Shown here: piece after piece, positions 1 through 8,902 of the stretch | Position numbering within the stretch: the first letter of the stretch is position 1 | Layout: every line of letters starts with the position of its first letter | Source: Peribacillus kribbensis DSM 17871 | Lineage (GTDB): Bacteria > Bacillota > Bacilli > Bacillales > DSM-1321 | Assembly (NCBI RefSeq): GCF_000430765.1 | Contig: NZ_KE387237.1 | Coordinates: 110,459-174,458, forward strand | DNA: 64,000 bases | Reading direction: 5' to 3' | The notes under the pieces: model-generated | Told to the model about the DNA's origin: nothing | The model's input: the letters and a program-made list of their open reading frames with translations, nothing else | The model's database searches: none | Made by a program: the position numbers and the translations under genes

Positions 1-35
1 CTTATGACTCGAGGGTCTCAGTCCGGAGCTTGCCA
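1..35 (-). repeat. Edge of an interspersed Bacillus repeat
   Basis: The first 18 bases (CTTATGACTCGAGGGTCT) are the exact reverse complement of bases 47618-47635, which lie inside a second repeat nested in the thrS leader. A GGAGCT block follows at a similar distance in both copies. This suggests the window opens inside the end of an interspersed repeat. A coding reading across it (stop at 87-89) could instead be the tail of an upstream gene, but nothing in that peptide is recognisable. Confidence 0.45.
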
Positions 36-133
36 ATAGAAGAGCGCAGGACGGTGCCTTCCAGCATAAACCGAATGAGAACACCATGATCATCAGATGA
101 ATTTTTTACTAAATCCATGGGAAGGCAAGCTGT

Positions 134-160
134 ACCCGGAGAAATCCGGGTTTATTTTTT
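134..160 (+). terminator. Intrinsic terminator upstream of ytfI
   Basis: A perfect 7-bp stem (ACCCGGA / TCCGGGT) with a GAAA loop runs into a T-rich tail. It ends whatever transcript enters the window from the left and isolates ytfI. Confidence 0.75.
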
Positions 161-204
161 TGCCTTTTAGGTCATAATGAGTCCCTGAAAGGATGGTAGA
201 AACT

Positions 205-819
205 ATGATCTGGGTTCTTTTAATAATAGGACTGATTCTATTATTCATCATTATGGTTTTTTCAAAAATAAGGGTTGATGCAGGATGCGTGTTAAACAGC
301 ACAAACCGAAAGATTCAGTTTTCCATTTCTGCTTTTTTGGGCCTGGTGCGCATACATAGGGAAATTGAGCTGAATAAAAAAGACGGGACCAGGGAGCCTG
401 CTGAACAGGGGGAGTCAAAAGCCCAGAGCCAGAAGGATATCAGTAATTTATGGAAACGGGTTCCATTTGAAGAAGCAGGTTCTATTATTAAAAAGTTTTT
501 GTCCAGGTCATCAGTAAATCGGCTAAGCTGGCACAGCAAAATTGGGACAGGGGATGCAGCCCATACAAGTGTCCTTTCAGGAGCGGCTTATGGAATTAAA
601 AGTACGGTGATCGGAGTGCTCCTTAAATATATCCCCTTTCAGAATCCCCCGGCCTATTCGGTTGAACCGCTCTACCACTATAAAGCCGTTAATACGGAGA
701 TTTCCTGCATAGTTGAATTTAGAATCGTACATGCTATATTTGCAGGAACCATGCTTGTAAAAAGCATTGGCACCCGAAATTTAATATTTAAGCAGGAATC
801 ATCTATTCCGCAAAATTAA
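205..819 (+). CDS. ytfI: DUF2953 membrane-anchored protein YtfI
   Basis: Predicted protein of 204 residues. It begins with a single hydrophobic segment (about residues 2-20, rich in I/L) and then a polar domain. The C-terminal part with SVEPLYHYK followed by a hydrophobic stretch is typical of the DUF2953 family. Biochemical function is unknown; in Bacillus the gene pairs with ytfJ and is linked to sporulation. I chose ATG 205 because an AGGATGG site lies 8 bases upstream; an in-frame ATG at 193 would overlap that site. It is followed after 33 bases by ytfJ with no terminator, so the two are probably one operon. Confidence 0.85.
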   Translation: MIWVLLIIGLILLFIIMVFSKIRVDAGCVLNSTNRKIQFSISAFLGLVRIHREIELNKKDGTREPAEQGESKAQSQKDISNLWKRVPFEEAGSIIKKFLSRSSVNRLSWHSKIGTGDAAHTSVLSGAAYGIKSTVIGVLLKYIPFQNPPAYSVEPLYHYKAVNTEISCIVEFRIVHAIFAGTMLVKSIGTRNLIFKQESSIPQN

Positions 820-852
820 AATATTGATTCAGCTATTAGGAGGTTTCACAGC

Positions 853-1359
853 ATGTCAGAACATCCGCTTCAAGGCTTAATGAACTCAGCGATGGAGAAT
901 TTAAAACAGATGATCGATGTAAATACCATCATCGGAGATCCGGTTGAAACACCTGACGGAAGTGTGATTTTAACTGTATCCAAGGTAGGCTTTGGGTTTG
1001 CCGCAGGAGGCAGCGATTTTAAAGGAGGCAATTCATCAGGCAAGGACAGCCAGGATGCGCAGCTTCCTTTTGGAGGAGGCAGCGGAGGAGGAGTTTCCAT
1101 TACTCCGATCGCTTTTTTAGTCGTCAGTTCAAATGAAGTTAAAATGCTGCATCTTGATCAAAGCGCCCACCTCATAGAGAAGCTGATCGATATGGCACCA
1201 TCTGTTGTGGAAAAAATTCAATCCATGATGTCAAAAATGGGCGGCAGCCAGGATCAAAGCAAGTCCGGGAAATCCAATTCCTCTGATAAGGATAAATCTC
1301 AAAAAAAGGACAGCAGCCCCAAACAAAGTGAACCGGATGTTAAGGATTTTGATATTTAA
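853..1359 (+). CDS. ytfJ: Sporulation protein YtfJ (GerW family)
   Basis: 168 residues, full length for the family. The N-terminal helix and the motif IGDPVETPDGSVILTVSKVGFGFAAGGSDF (split over about residues 28-57) identify the Spore_YtfJ/GerW family, a forespore protein needed for proper germination in B. subtilis. A glycine-rich loop (about 52-85) and a Ser/Lys-rich, low-complexity tail (about 130-168) are present. The Shine-Dalgarno AGGAGG is 9 bases before ATG. In B. subtilis the peroxidase gene tpx follows ytfJ; here ytxK follows directly after about 150 bases. Confidence 0.9.
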   Translation: MSEHPLQGLMNSAMENLKQMIDVNTIIGDPVETPDGSVILTVSKVGFGFAAGGSDFKGGNSSGKDSQDAQLPFGGGSGGGVSITPIAFLVVSSNEVKMLHLDQSAHLIEKLIDMAPSVVEKIQSMMSKMGGSQDQSKSGKSNSSDKDKSQKKDSSPKQSEPDVKDFDI

Positions 1360-1511
1360 ACCGGAATCTTTTTTTGTTTGAATCCCTCCTCTTGTCTCAG
1401 GTTAATTGCCAAAAGGGCATGGAGCTTATAGGATTACAGTATAGAAAACTTGTATCCTGTTTGGCAAAAAGCTATGATGGTAAGGAATGAACGACCAGGA
1501 GGAACAATTTT

Positions 1512-2504
1512 TTGAATATAACGAAGGTAGAGACATTATTTAAGTTATTTAATGAAACAGCTGTCATTCTTCAGGAAGAGCTGCCTTGCTCGTATCTTGA
1601 GGCGCTTGCGGAGACAGGAGAGAATGTATTCCATGGAGATATTCTTCAGGATGAACTGAGCGAGCTGACAAAAAAACGCCTGATGAAGCATTATAATTCA
1701 ATCAGCCTGCAGGGGTATTCTAAAGAAGACATCAGAAATGGATATCAGCTGGCGATTCTTAAAGGCATGCAGGAAAATGTGCAGCCCAATCATCAGATGA
1801 CCCCAGACGCCGTTGGGATGTTTGTCAGCTATATCATGGATAAATTCCTTGAAGCAAAACAAGAGTATACCCTTCTTGATCCTGTAGTAGGGACAGGAAA
1901 TCTGCTTTTCACCATAATGAACAATCAGCCCGGAAAGAATATTGCTTCTTTCGGAGTGGATATAGATGATCTTTTAATTAAACTGGCTTATATCGGGGCA
2001 AATCTTCAGGAGCAGGCTGTACAGCTCTATAATCAGGATGCATTAGAGCCCCTGCTGATCGACCCGGTGGACGCTGTCATCTGCGACCTGCCTGTGGGCT
2101 ACTATCCTGACGATGTCCGGGCATCTGAATATGAGCTTAAAGCAGATGAAGGGCATTCCTATGCTCACCATCTCCTCATAGAAAAGAGCATGAATCACGT
2201 GAAAAGCGGAGGATATCTATTCTTGATCATTCCGAACTCGCTGTTTGAAACTAAGGAAGCCCCAAAGCTGAACCAGTTTATTAAAGAGCAGTCGTATATC
2301 CAGGGACTGATCCAGCTGCCGGTCTCTATGTTTAAAACTAAAGCGGCAGCAAAGAGTATTTTTATTCTCCAGAAAAAAGGAGATGCTATTGTGCCGCCGA
2401 AAAATGCCCTTTTAGTGGACCTTCCAAACTTTTCAAATGTCGAGGGTATGCAGGCTATTATGAAAAAAATCAGCGGCTGGTTTGAGGAAGAAAGAAAGAA
2501 ATAA
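1512..2504 (+). CDS. ytxK: Class I SAM-dependent methyltransferase YtxK (N6-adenine methylase fold)
   Basis: 330 residues, related to the M subunit of type I restriction enzymes but standing alone without specificity or endonuclease genes nearby. SAM-binding motif I reads DPVVGTGNLL (about 122-131). The catalytic motif normally N/DPPY/F is DLPVGYY (about 191-197), a variant that may reduce or change methylation activity. The family sits next to ackA throughout Bacillus and its substrate is not established. The TTG start at 1512 has an AGGAGGA site 7 bases upstream. A strong terminator follows. Confidence 0.85.
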   Translation: MNITKVETLFKLFNETAVILQEELPCSYLEALAETGENVFHGDILQDELSELTKKRLMKHYNSISLQGYSKEDIRNGYQLAILKGMQENVQPNHQMTPDAVGMFVSYIMDKFLEAKQEYTLLDPVVGTGNLLFTIMNNQPGKNIASFGVDIDDLLIKLAYIGANLQEQAVQLYNQDALEPLLIDPVDAVICDLPVGYYPDDVRASEYELKADEGHSYAHHLLIEKSMNHVKSGGYLFLIIPNSLFETKEAPKLNQFIKEQSYIQGLIQLPVSMFKTKAAAKSIFILQKKGDAIVPPKNALLVDLPNFSNVEGMQAIMKKISGWFEEERKK

Positions 2505-2526
2505 GTCAGCTCATGCTTTAAAAGGG

Positions 2527-2562
2527 GTTCAGAATGATATGTTCTGAACTCTTTTTGTTTTT
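2527..2562 (+). terminator. Intrinsic terminator after ytxK
   Basis: Perfect 8-bp stem GTTCAGAA / TTCTGAAC followed by a T-rich run. It separates ytxK from ackA. Confidence 0.9.
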
Positions 2563-2715
2563 CCCTTTTTATATCGAGTCAGCGCATGTTTAACAGAAGG
2601 GGAGTCAGGGCATAGCGCATAATGTATATAAAATAGAGAAGCCTTGTTCTTTTAATGAAGCGAGTGTTATTGTCTAGAAAAGAAGGCAGCTGAATGCCTA
2701 ATGAGGCATGTACTC

Positions 2716-2745
2716 TTGCTTGAATTCATTTGCAAATGTTATACA
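2716..2745 (+). promoter_or_regulatory. Possible ackA promoter
   Basis: TTGCTT, an 18-base spacer and TATACA make a weak sigma-A candidate about 70 bases before ackA. The rest of the 250-base gap after the ytxK terminator shows no convincing cre or CodY box, although ackA is CcpA-activated in B. subtilis. Confidence 0.3.
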
Positions 2746-2811
2746 CTCAACATACATTCTCTAATATCAAAGTGGCCCTATGAAAATTCGAATGTTCAAA
2801 GGAGCGATTCT

Positions 2812-4002
2812 ATGTCTAAAATTATGGCCATAAATGCAGGCAGCTCTTCCTTGAAATTCCAGCTTTTTAACATGCCTTCCGAAGAGGTAATCACAAAAGG
2901 TATAGTTGAGCGGATTGGCTTGAATGATGCGATTTTCAGCATTGCGGCGAATGGACAGAAAATGACTGAAACAGCCGATATTCCCAATCATGAAGCTGCC
3001 GTGAAAATCCTTTTGGCCCGTTTAATCCAGTATAAAATCATCCATTCCTTTGAGGAGATCACCGGAGTAGGACATCGTGTCGTCCATGGCGGTGAGTTAT
3101 TCAGTGATTCCGTGATTATCACCGATGAAGTAATGGGAAAAATATTGGAGCTTTCTGAGCTGGCTCCCCTTCATAACCCGGCTAACTTAACCGGGATACG
3201 GGCATTCAAACAGATCCTCCCGAATATTCCTGCCGCCGCCGTATTTGATACTGCCTTTCACCAGACCATGCCGGAAAATTCTTTTTTATACAGCCTTCCA
3301 TATCATTACTATAAGGATTACGGAATTCGGAAGTATGGCTTTCATGGAACTTCCCATAAGTATGTATCGGAGCGTGCAGCTGTAATGCTTGGACGCCCGC
3401 TGAAGCAATTGCGCCTGATTTCCTGCCATCTTGGAAATGGCGCGAGTATTGCCGCTATACAGGGGGGCAGATCCATTGATACATCCATGGGCTTCACACC
3501 GCTTGCGGGTGTTACGATGGGCACGCGCTCCGGGAACATCGATCCGGCTCTGATTCCATTTATTATGGAAAAAACAAACAAGACCGCCGAGGAAGTGCTG
3601 GATGTATTGAATAAGGAGAGCGGTATGCTTGGGGTCTCGGGCTTTTCAAGCGACCTGCGCGACATCGAACAGGAAGCAGGCAAAGGAAATAAACGTGCAG
3701 AATTGGCTCTTCAGGTTTTTGCCAGCAGAATCCATAAATATATCGGATCTTATGCGGCACGGATGTCTGGAGTGGATGCAATCATCTTCACCGCGGGGAT
3801 TGGTGAAAACAGTGAAACCATCCGGGCAAGGGTCATGAAGGGATTGGAATTCATGGGGGTATATTTTGATCCAGCCCTTAATAGGACACGCGGGGAGGAA
3901 GCTTTTATCAGCTATTCTCATTCACCTGTAAAAGTAGCAGTCATTCCGACAAATGAAGAAGTGATGATTGCCAGGGATGTGGTCCGGCTGGCCGTAATTT
4001 GA
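2812..4002 (+). CDS. ackA: Acetate kinase
   Basis: 396 residues, the usual length. Converts acetyl phosphate and ADP to acetate and ATP in the cytoplasm, the second step of overflow acetate production. The ASKHA-fold signature [13 protein letters not shown] is at about residues 6-18, with HLGNGAS (about 207-213) and GTRSGNIDP (about 237-245) forming the nucleotide and substrate site. An in-frame ATG-less extension to 2701 exists, but ATG 2812 has an AAGGAG site 7 bases upstream and matches the family start. Its partner gene pta is not in the window. Confidence 0.97.
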   Translation: MSKIMAINAGSSSLKFQLFNMPSEEVITKGIVERIGLNDAIFSIAANGQKMTETADIPNHEAAVKILLARLIQYKIIHSFEEITGVGHRVVHGGELFSDSVIITDEVMGKILELSELAPLHNPANLTGIRAFKQILPNIPAAAVFDTAFHQTMPENSFLYSLPYHYYKDYGIRKYGFHGTSHKYVSERAAVMLGRPLKQLRLISCHLGNGASIAAIQGGRSIDTSMGFTPLAGVTMGTRSGNIDPALIPFIMEKTNKTAEEVLDVLNKESGMLGVSGFSSDLRDIEQEAGKGNKRAELALQVFASRIHKYIGSYAARMSGVDAIIFTAGIGENSETIRARVMKGLEFMGVYFDPALNRTRGEEAFISYSHSPVKVAVIPTNEEVMIARDVVRLAVI

Positions 4003-4005
4003 ATC

Positions 4006-4032
4006 GGAAGGATTTAAGCTTTCAATCCTTCC
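4006..4032 (+). terminator. Hairpin after ackA
   Basis: Perfect 9-bp inverted repeat GGAAGGATT / AATCCTTCC starts 4 bases after the ackA stop. There is no T tract, so it may protect the 3' end or terminate weakly. Confidence 0.4.
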
Positions 4033-4075
4033 GTGCTATACTTGAAAAAAAGCAAGAAGTCTTGAGGAGGCATGT

Positions 4076-4918
4076 ATGATGGCGTTAACTGAACGGGAGT
4101 TAATGGTATTCCAGGAGATATCAGATTGGGAGGAAAAGCTGTTCACTCAGAAGGCAGGGAATATTCAGGCGTTTTATGATAAGTGGCTGGATCAGGGGTT
4201 CTCCATGCTTCCCTCTTCTGCAAGGGAGCAGTTTTTTTCTAAGTTTGACAGCTGGCTGTTCCACTTGAATGCGATTATTCAAGGGTCCCAGATTCAATCG
4301 GATGCCAGAGACAGCATTTTAACCACGGGAAGGATCTTTAATCCGGAAATCGCAGTCCTGGAGGACATGAAGCGGCTTTCGATTGACCAGCTCATTTACA
4401 TAGCGGATCAGCAGATTGCTAAACACCGTCTGTATTCCTTTACGCAGGGAGGAATCAGCGGCACAGGAGAAGTACTGCTGCTTGGAAGCGATATTCCGGC
4501 CATTGCCTTTATTAACGTAAGGCTTGTCCAATTGATTGCCATGGTTTATGGATATGAAGTGAATACCCCTGTGGAGCTCATGATCGCCCTAAAAGCATTC
4601 CATGGAGGGACGATGCCTAAGCGGATGCAAAAGGAAATGTGGCAGGAGCTTCTTCTCGATATCGAGGGAGATGATCCATTTTTTTATCAAGGAAAAGAGG
4701 AGCTGACCAATATTTCCTGGCTGGAGCAGCCTGCAAGGCAGATGTTTAAAGCCGCAGCCATCGCTTTGTTCCGGAAGCGGCTGATAAAGGGCATCCCTCT
4801 CATCAGTATGGTAATCGGGGGAGCCTCCAATTATAGGCTGACCAGGAATGTTTCAGAATTTGCCCATCATTTTTATCAATACCGATATTTAAAAGAGAAG
4901 AAGGAATACGAGAGATGA
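4076..4918 (+). CDS. EcsC family protein
   Basis: 280 residues. Contains the EcsC-family features: LIYIADQQIAKHRLYSF, a glycine-rich segment (GGISGTGEVLLLGSDIP, about 122-138), a hydrophobic stretch, and the C-terminal block PLISMVIGGASNYRLTRNV. Function of stand-alone EcsC homologues is unknown; the namesake is encoded with the EcsAB transporter elsewhere. ATG codons lie at 4076 and 4079; the GAGGAGG site is 5 and 8 bases away, so the second may be the real start. The stop overlaps the moaB start (ATGA), so translation of the two is probably coupled. Confidence 0.8.
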   Translation: MMALTERELMVFQEISDWEEKLFTQKAGNIQAFYDKWLDQGFSMLPSSAREQFFSKFDSWLFHLNAIIQGSQIQSDARDSILTTGRIFNPEIAVLEDMKRLSIDQLIYIADQQIAKHRLYSFTQGGISGTGEVLLLGSDIPAIAFINVRLVQLIAMVYGYEVNTPVELMIALKAFHGGTMPKRMQKEMWQELLLDIEGDDPFFYQGKEELTNISWLEQPARQMFKAAAIALFRKRLIKGIPLISMVIGGASNYRLTRNVSEFAHHFYQYRYLKEKKEYER

Positions 4919-5421
4919 GCTATTTACAGCATAAAAAAGAAACACCCTCAGCTATTTCATGCAAGGTCATTACGGTAAGTGATACCAGAACGGATGAAAC
5001 CGATAAGAGCGGGCAGACGATTATGCGCCTGCTGAAGGAGAATGGGCATGAAACGGCAGTGTATGAAATCGTGAAGGATGAGGCTGATTCGATCCGCAGA
5101 TCTGTCTTGTCTGGATTAGAGGAAGCACATATAGATGCCATCATCCTTAACGGAGGCACCGGGGTGGCACCTCGCGATGTGACCATTGAAACCATTACGC
5201 CGCTATTGGATAAGGAGCTTCCCGGTTTCGGTGAAATTTTTAGAATGTTAAGCTATCAGGAGGATATCGGTCCCGGTGCGATCCTGTCGAGGGCGGCTGC
5301 AGGAACAGCCGGTGGAAAGGCCGTGTTTTCCTGTCCCGGATCTACAGGGGCTGTCCGTCTTGCCATGAATAAACTCATACTTCCTGAGCTCGGACATATT
5401 ATAAGGGAATTAAAAAAATAA
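4915..5421 (+). CDS. moaB: Molybdenum cofactor biosynthesis protein MoaB
   Basis: 168 residues, full length. Belongs to the MoaB/MogA family that acts on molybdopterin in the adenylylation and metal-insertion steps. Molybdopterin-binding motifs are visible: NGGTGVAPRDVTIE (about 78-92) and FSCPGSTGAVRLAMNKLILPELGH near the end. No other molybdenum cofactor genes are in the window. It overlaps the EcsC-family gene by 4 bases and converges on the next gene through a shared terminator. Confidence 0.93.
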   Translation: MSYLQHKKETPSAISCKVITVSDTRTDETDKSGQTIMRLLKENGHETAVYEIVKDEADSIRRSVLSGLEEAHIDAIILNGGTGVAPRDVTIETITPLLDKELPGFGEIFRMLSYQEDIGPGAILSRAAAGTAGGKAVFSCPGSTGAVRLAMNKLILPELGHIIRELKK

Positions 5422-5424
5422 TGG

Positions 5425-5452
5425 GGGCGGCCAAATCATGGGCCGTCCTTTT
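5425..5452 (+). terminator. Bidirectional terminator between moaB and the convergent small gene
   Basis: Stem GGGCGGCC / GGCCGTCC (one G-T pair) with a 7-base loop, flanked by A-rich sequence on the left and TTTTA on the right, so it can work on both strands. Confidence 0.75.
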
Positions 5453-5750
5453 ATTTCAATCCCTGACTGGTGCGATACCACAGCCAGAGATCATTGATAA
5501 TGGAAGCAAGCTCGGCAATCTCGAAATTGATTGAGCAGCACACCGTAAAATTTTCTTCCTGGTCGAGCTGTTCCTGCTTTAGGCTGATAAGCCCTTCAAG
5601 CTCCTTGATTCGATCCGGGATTTTCCCCCTGATCGTTTCCCAGGCCAAAAGATATTCCTGCCGGGCCTCCAAACTGTAAAGATCCCACTCTTTCGCCAAA
5701 CTGGGTATATCAATTCCTAGCCGTGAATCGTAAACAAAACAGGATTCCAC
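5451..5750 (-). CDS. Conserved hypothetical protein (about 99 aa)
   Basis: Small soluble protein, acidic and helix-rich, with the C-terminal motif NFEIAELASIINDLWLWYRTSQ and a central PDRIKELEGLISLKQEQLDQEE stretch (broken coiled-coil-like). I believe similar proteins occur in other Bacillus genomes, but I cannot assign a function. An ATG at 5765 opens the frame, but it has no good ribosome site; a GTG at 5750 has GAGGTGG 6 bases upstream and is preferred. Stands between argG (divergent) and moaB (convergent). Confidence 0.7.
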   Translation of the reverse strand: MESCFVYDSRLGIDIPSLAKEWDLYSLEARQEYLLAWETIRGKIPDRIKELEGLISLKQEQLDQEENFTVCCSINFEIAELASIINDLWLWYRTSQGLK

Positions 5751-5882
5751 AGGCAGCCACCTCATCTCCGGCGGTGCATCCGCCAGTTTTTATTCGATTG
5801 TTCTCATAAAAATACTATACCTGCTTATAATATCCTTCACAACTGCCTATCTAAAAACATATAAAATTATGTAAATTAATCG

Positions 5883-5911
5883 TTGCAATAGGTCTATAAA
5901 ACTGGTAAAGT
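5883..5911 (+). promoter_or_regulatory. Probable argGH promoter
   Basis: TTGCAA, 17-base spacer, TAAAGT. A start site near 5918 would place the two ARG boxes just downstream of it, where AhrC/ArgR binding would block transcription. Confidence 0.45.
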
Positions 5912-5922
5912 GTTTATCATAA

Positions 5923-5960
5923 AATGTATAAAAATAAACTTATATGAATTTTTATTCAAT
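5923..5960 (+). promoter_or_regulatory. Tandem ARG boxes (AhrC/ArgR operator) of argGH
   Basis: Two 18-bp boxes separated by 2 bp. The downstream one (5943-5960) contains the perfect palindrome TGAATTTTTATTCA; the upstream one (5923-5940, core TGTATAAAAATAAA) has one mismatched half. Paired boxes with this spacing are the standard site for the hexameric arginine repressor. Confidence 0.75.
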
Positions 5961-5976
5961 GGGAGGACTACTCAAA

Positions 5977-7182
5977 ATGACTAAAGATAAAATTGTACTA
6001 GCTTATTCAGGCGGTCTTGATACATCTGTTGCAGTAAAATGGCTCCAAGAAAAAGGATATGATGTCGTTGCCTGCTGCCTTGATGTCGGCGAAGGGAAGG
6101 ACTTGGAATTTGTTAAAAATAAGGCTCTGCAGGTTGGTGCGGTTTCTTCTTACGTAATTGATGCAAAAGAAGAGTTTGCAAAGGATTATGCACTGAAGGC
6201 CCTTCAGGCGCACACACTTTATGAAGGCAAGTACCCTCTGGTATCGGCACTGTCCCGTCCGTTGATTGCCAAGAAGCTTGTGGAAGTTGCGGAGCTTGAA
6301 AATGCGGTTGCGGTAGCCCATGGGTGTACAGGTAAGGGCAATGACCAGGTCCGTTTTGAGGTATCCATCCAGGCCCTGAATCCCAATCTGAAAGTGATTG
6401 CTCCTGTTCGTGACTGGAGCTGGTCAAGGGAAGAAGAAATCAATTACGCCATGCAAAATAATATTCCAATCCCAATAAATCTGGATAGTCCGTTTTCGAT
6501 TGATCAAAACCTTTGGGGAAGAAGCAATGAGTGTGGAATCCTTGAAGATCCATGGGCTGCTCCTCCAGAAGAAGCGTATGAATTAACGGTCAGTCTTGAG
6601 GATGCACCTGATACTCCGGATATGGTAGAAATTGAATTCGATAAAGGAGTTCCAGTAATGCTGAACGGCGTATCCTACACTCCTGCTTCTCTGATCCTTG
6701 AGTTAAATAAGCTTGCAGGGAAACACGGAGTCGGCAGAATTGATCATGTGGAGAATCGTTTGGTAGGTATCAAATCCCGTGAGGTGTACGAATGCCCGGC
6801 CGCCATTACACTGATTAAAGCTCATAAAGAGCTTGAGGATATCACATTGGTAAAGGAAGTTGCCCATTTCAAGCCGGTGATCGAAAAGAAACTGACTGAA
6901 CTGATTTATGAAGGGCTATGGTTTTCTCCGCTTAGAACAGCATTGGAGGCATTTCTTGAGGAAACCCAGAAAACTGTAACAGGTACAGTGCGTGTAAAAC
7001 TGTTTAAGGGGCATGCAATTGTCGAAGGAAGAAAATCTGAGCATTCTCTATATAATGAAAAGCTTGCGACCTATACATCAAATGATGAATTCGACCATGC
7101 AGCTGCTGTAGGCTTTATATCTCTGTGGGGGCTTCCAACAAAAGTGAGCAGCATGGTCAATCAAAAGAAGGTGACTGTGTGA
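5977..7182 (+). CDS. argG: Argininosuccinate synthase
   Basis: 401 residues. Joins citrulline and aspartate with ATP in the penultimate step of arginine synthesis. The N-terminal ATP pyrophosphatase loop [10 protein letters not shown] is at about residues 9-18 and the family signatures [15 protein letters not shown] (about 113-127) and [12 protein letters not shown] are intact. ATG 5977 is preferred over an upstream in-frame ATG at 5944 because GGGAGGA lies 11 bases before it and because the upstream ATG is inside the repressor site. Overlaps argH by 4 bases. Confidence 0.97.
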   Translation: MTKDKIVLAYSGGLDTSVAVKWLQEKGYDVVACCLDVGEGKDLEFVKNKALQVGAVSSYVIDAKEEFAKDYALKALQAHTLYEGKYPLVSALSRPLIAKKLVEVAELENAVAVAHGCTGKGNDQVRFEVSIQALNPNLKVIAPVRDWSWSREEEINYAMQNNIPIPINLDSPFSIDQNLWGRSNECGILEDPWAAPPEEAYELTVSLEDAPDTPDMVEIEFDKGVPVMLNGVSYTPASLILELNKLAGKHGVGRIDHVENRLVGIKSREVYECPAAITLIKAHKELEDITLVKEVAHFKPVIEKKLTELIYEGLWFSPLRTALEAFLEETQKTVTGTVRVKLFKGHAIVEGRKSEHSLYNEKLATYTSNDEFDHAAAVGFISLWGLPTKVSSMVNQKKVTV

Positions 7183-8576
7183 ATAAGCTTTGGAATGGCC
7201 GCTTTACCAAAACTGCTGAAGAGTGGGTCGATGAATTCGGTGCCTCCATTGACTTCGACCAGGAGCTTGTATTAGAAGATTTACAGGGGAGCATGGCCCA
7301 TGTGGCCATGCTTGTGAAATGCGGCATCATTGACGGACAGGAAGGTGAAAGGATCCAAAAGGGGCTTGAACAACTTCAAAATAAAGCGGAAAAAGGCGAG
7401 CTCGCCTATTCTGTTAAGAATGAGGATATTCATCTGAATCTTGAAAGTATGCTCATTGAGGAAATAGGGCCGGTCGGCGGGAAGGTTCATACCGGAAGAA
7501 GCCGGAACGATCAGATTGCAACCGATATGCACCTTTATCTCAGAAAACAGACTGGAAACATCGTTACTCTCATCGGTTCATTCCAGGAGGAAATCGTAAA
7601 GCAGGCCGAAAACCATGTGGAAACGATCATTCCGGGGTATACGCATCTGCAGCGGGCTCAGCCTATTTCGTTTGCCCATCATCTGATGGCTTATTTCTGG
7701 ATGCTTGAACGCGACAAATCCAGATTCCTTGACAGTCTGAAGCGGATCAATGTTTCGCCGCTTGGGGCAGGGGCCCTTGCAGGGACAACCTTTCCTATTG
7801 AAAGGGAGTATACCGCTGCGCTTCTTGGTTTTGATTCGATCTATGAAAACAGCCTGGATGCAGTGAGCGACCGGGATTTTATCCTGGAATTCTTAAGCGC
7901 GGGCTCGGTTCTTATGATGCATCTGTCTCGTTTGAGCGAAGAAATGATCTTATGGTCAAGCCAGGAATTTAAGTTCATTGAGATGGATGATGCTTTTTCG
8001 ACCGGCAGCAGTATTATGCCGCAAAAGAAAAATCCGGATATGGCTGAACTGATAAGAGGGAAAACGGGAAGAGTCTACGGCAGCCTGGTGGGTCTTTTAA
8101 CGGTGATGAAGGGACTGCCTCTTGCCTACAATAAGGATATGCAGGAAGATAAGGAAGGCATGTTCGATGCGGTAAGGACAATAACAGGGTCCCTTAAGAT
8201 TTTTGCGGGCATGGTAGCGACCATGAAGGTGAATGAAAAAATCATGGAAGACGCAACCAAAAAGGACTTTTCCAACGCGACAGAGCTTGCTGATTATCTG
8301 GCAGCAAAAGGGATCCCTTTTAGGGAAGCCCATGAAATTGTTGGAAAGCTTGTGCTTTTCTGTATCGAAAAGAACTGCTTCCTTGGGGATCTGCCTTTAG
8401 AGGTGCTGAAAGAGTCAAGCTCCCTGATCGAGGAAGATATCTTTGTGATATTAAATCCATATGAAGCCGTTAAAAGAAGGAACAGTGCAGGCGGTACCGG
8501 CTTTGAACAGGTAAAGCTTGCCTTGAAAAAGGCGAAAGAAGTTCTTGCGGGCAGCAAAGAACCATTAAATGTCTGA
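7179..8576 (+). CDS. argH: Argininosuccinate lyase
   Basis: 465 residues. Cleaves argininosuccinate to arginine and fumarate. The fumarase/aspartase superfamily signature [16 protein letters not shown] lies at about 276-291, with [12 protein letters not shown] (about 104-115) and TTFPIERE. The GTG start overlaps the argG stop (GTGA) and has AAGGTG upstream, so the pair is translationally coupled. A very stable terminator closes the operon. Confidence 0.96.
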   Translation: MNKLWNGRFTKTAEEWVDEFGASIDFDQELVLEDLQGSMAHVAMLVKCGIIDGQEGERIQKGLEQLQNKAEKGELAYSVKNEDIHLNLESMLIEEIGPVGGKVHTGRSRNDQIATDMHLYLRKQTGNIVTLIGSFQEEIVKQAENHVETIIPGYTHLQRAQPISFAHHLMAYFWMLERDKSRFLDSLKRINVSPLGAGALAGTTFPIEREYTAALLGFDSIYENSLDAVSDRDFILEFLSAGSVLMMHLSRLSEEMILWSSQEFKFIEMDDAFSTGSSIMPQKKNPDMAELIRGKTGRVYGSLVGLLTVMKGLPLAYNKDMQEDKEGMFDAVRTITGSLKIFAGMVATMKVNEKIMEDATKKDFSNATELADYLAAKGIPFREAHEIVGKLVLFCIEKNCFLGDLPLEVLKESSSLIEEDIFVILNPYEAVKRRNSAGGTGFEQVKLALKKAKEVLAGSKEPLNV

Positions 8577-8587
8577 TGCAGGAAGAG

Positions 8588-8629
8588 GGCTGTTTTACAA
8601 GGGATGACTCCTTGTAAAACAGCCTTTTT
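8588..8629 (+). terminator. argGH terminator
   Basis: Perfect 15-bp stem starting GGCTGTTTTACAAGG with a 7-base loop and a TTTTT tail. Confidence 0.95.
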
Positions 8630-8724
8630 GCTGTACAGTAAAGAAGCGAATGAAGCATACCATTAATTACCTTGCACATCCAGAATCACTTCAGGAGAAA
8701 AATAAGAAAAAGGAGGCTGTTTGG

Positions 8725-8856
8725 ATGAAAACAAATAAACAGGGTTATCTGTTTGAGGAAGATGGAATCCGCCAGGTTATTGATCAGATCACGGATGCCT
8801 ATGAAAGCGGCTATCATAGTGAGGATACCAAAAAAGAGGATGGCTTTGAAGCGTAA
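8725..8856 (+). CDS. Small conserved hypothetical protein (43 aa)
   Basis: Begins MKTNKQGYLFEEDGIRQVID and ends in an acidic tail. AAGGAGG sits 8 bases before ATG 8725, which argues that the gene is real; an upstream in-frame ATG at 8650 has no ribosome site. It occupies the place of the small B. subtilis gene ytzD next to argH, but I cannot verify homology. No function can be read from the sequence. Confidence 0.6.
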   Translation: MKTNKQGYLFEEDGIRQVIDQITDAYESGYHSEDTKKEDGFEA

Positions 8857-8867
8857 GACAGGAAAAG

Positions 8868-8897
8868 AAGAAGCTGTCTCATTCGTGACAGCTTCTT
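8868..8897 (+). terminator. Bidirectional terminator
   Basis: 11-bp stem AAGAAGCTGTC / GACAGCTTCTT with an 8-base loop lies between the small gene and the convergent dipeptidase gene and can serve both. Confidence 0.75.
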
Positions 8898-8902
8898 TCA
8901 TG

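Noticed and set aside
3-89. Possible C-terminal tail of an upstream gene (yteJ by synteny)
   Set aside because: The 28-residue reading is unlike any family I know, and the first bases match an interspersed repeat, so coding is not supported.
1408-1470. Inverted repeat TTGCCAAA / TTTGGCAA upstream of ytxK
   Set aside because: Arms are about 45 bases apart and imperfectly flanked; too weak to call an element.
1360-1511. Remnant of tpx between ytfJ and ytxK
   Set aside because: B. subtilis has tpx here, but no tpx-like reading frame or motif is left in the 150 bases.
2701-2811. N-terminal extension of AckA from ATG 2701
   Set aside because: ATG 2812 has the ribosome site and matches family length; the extension contains the likely promoter.
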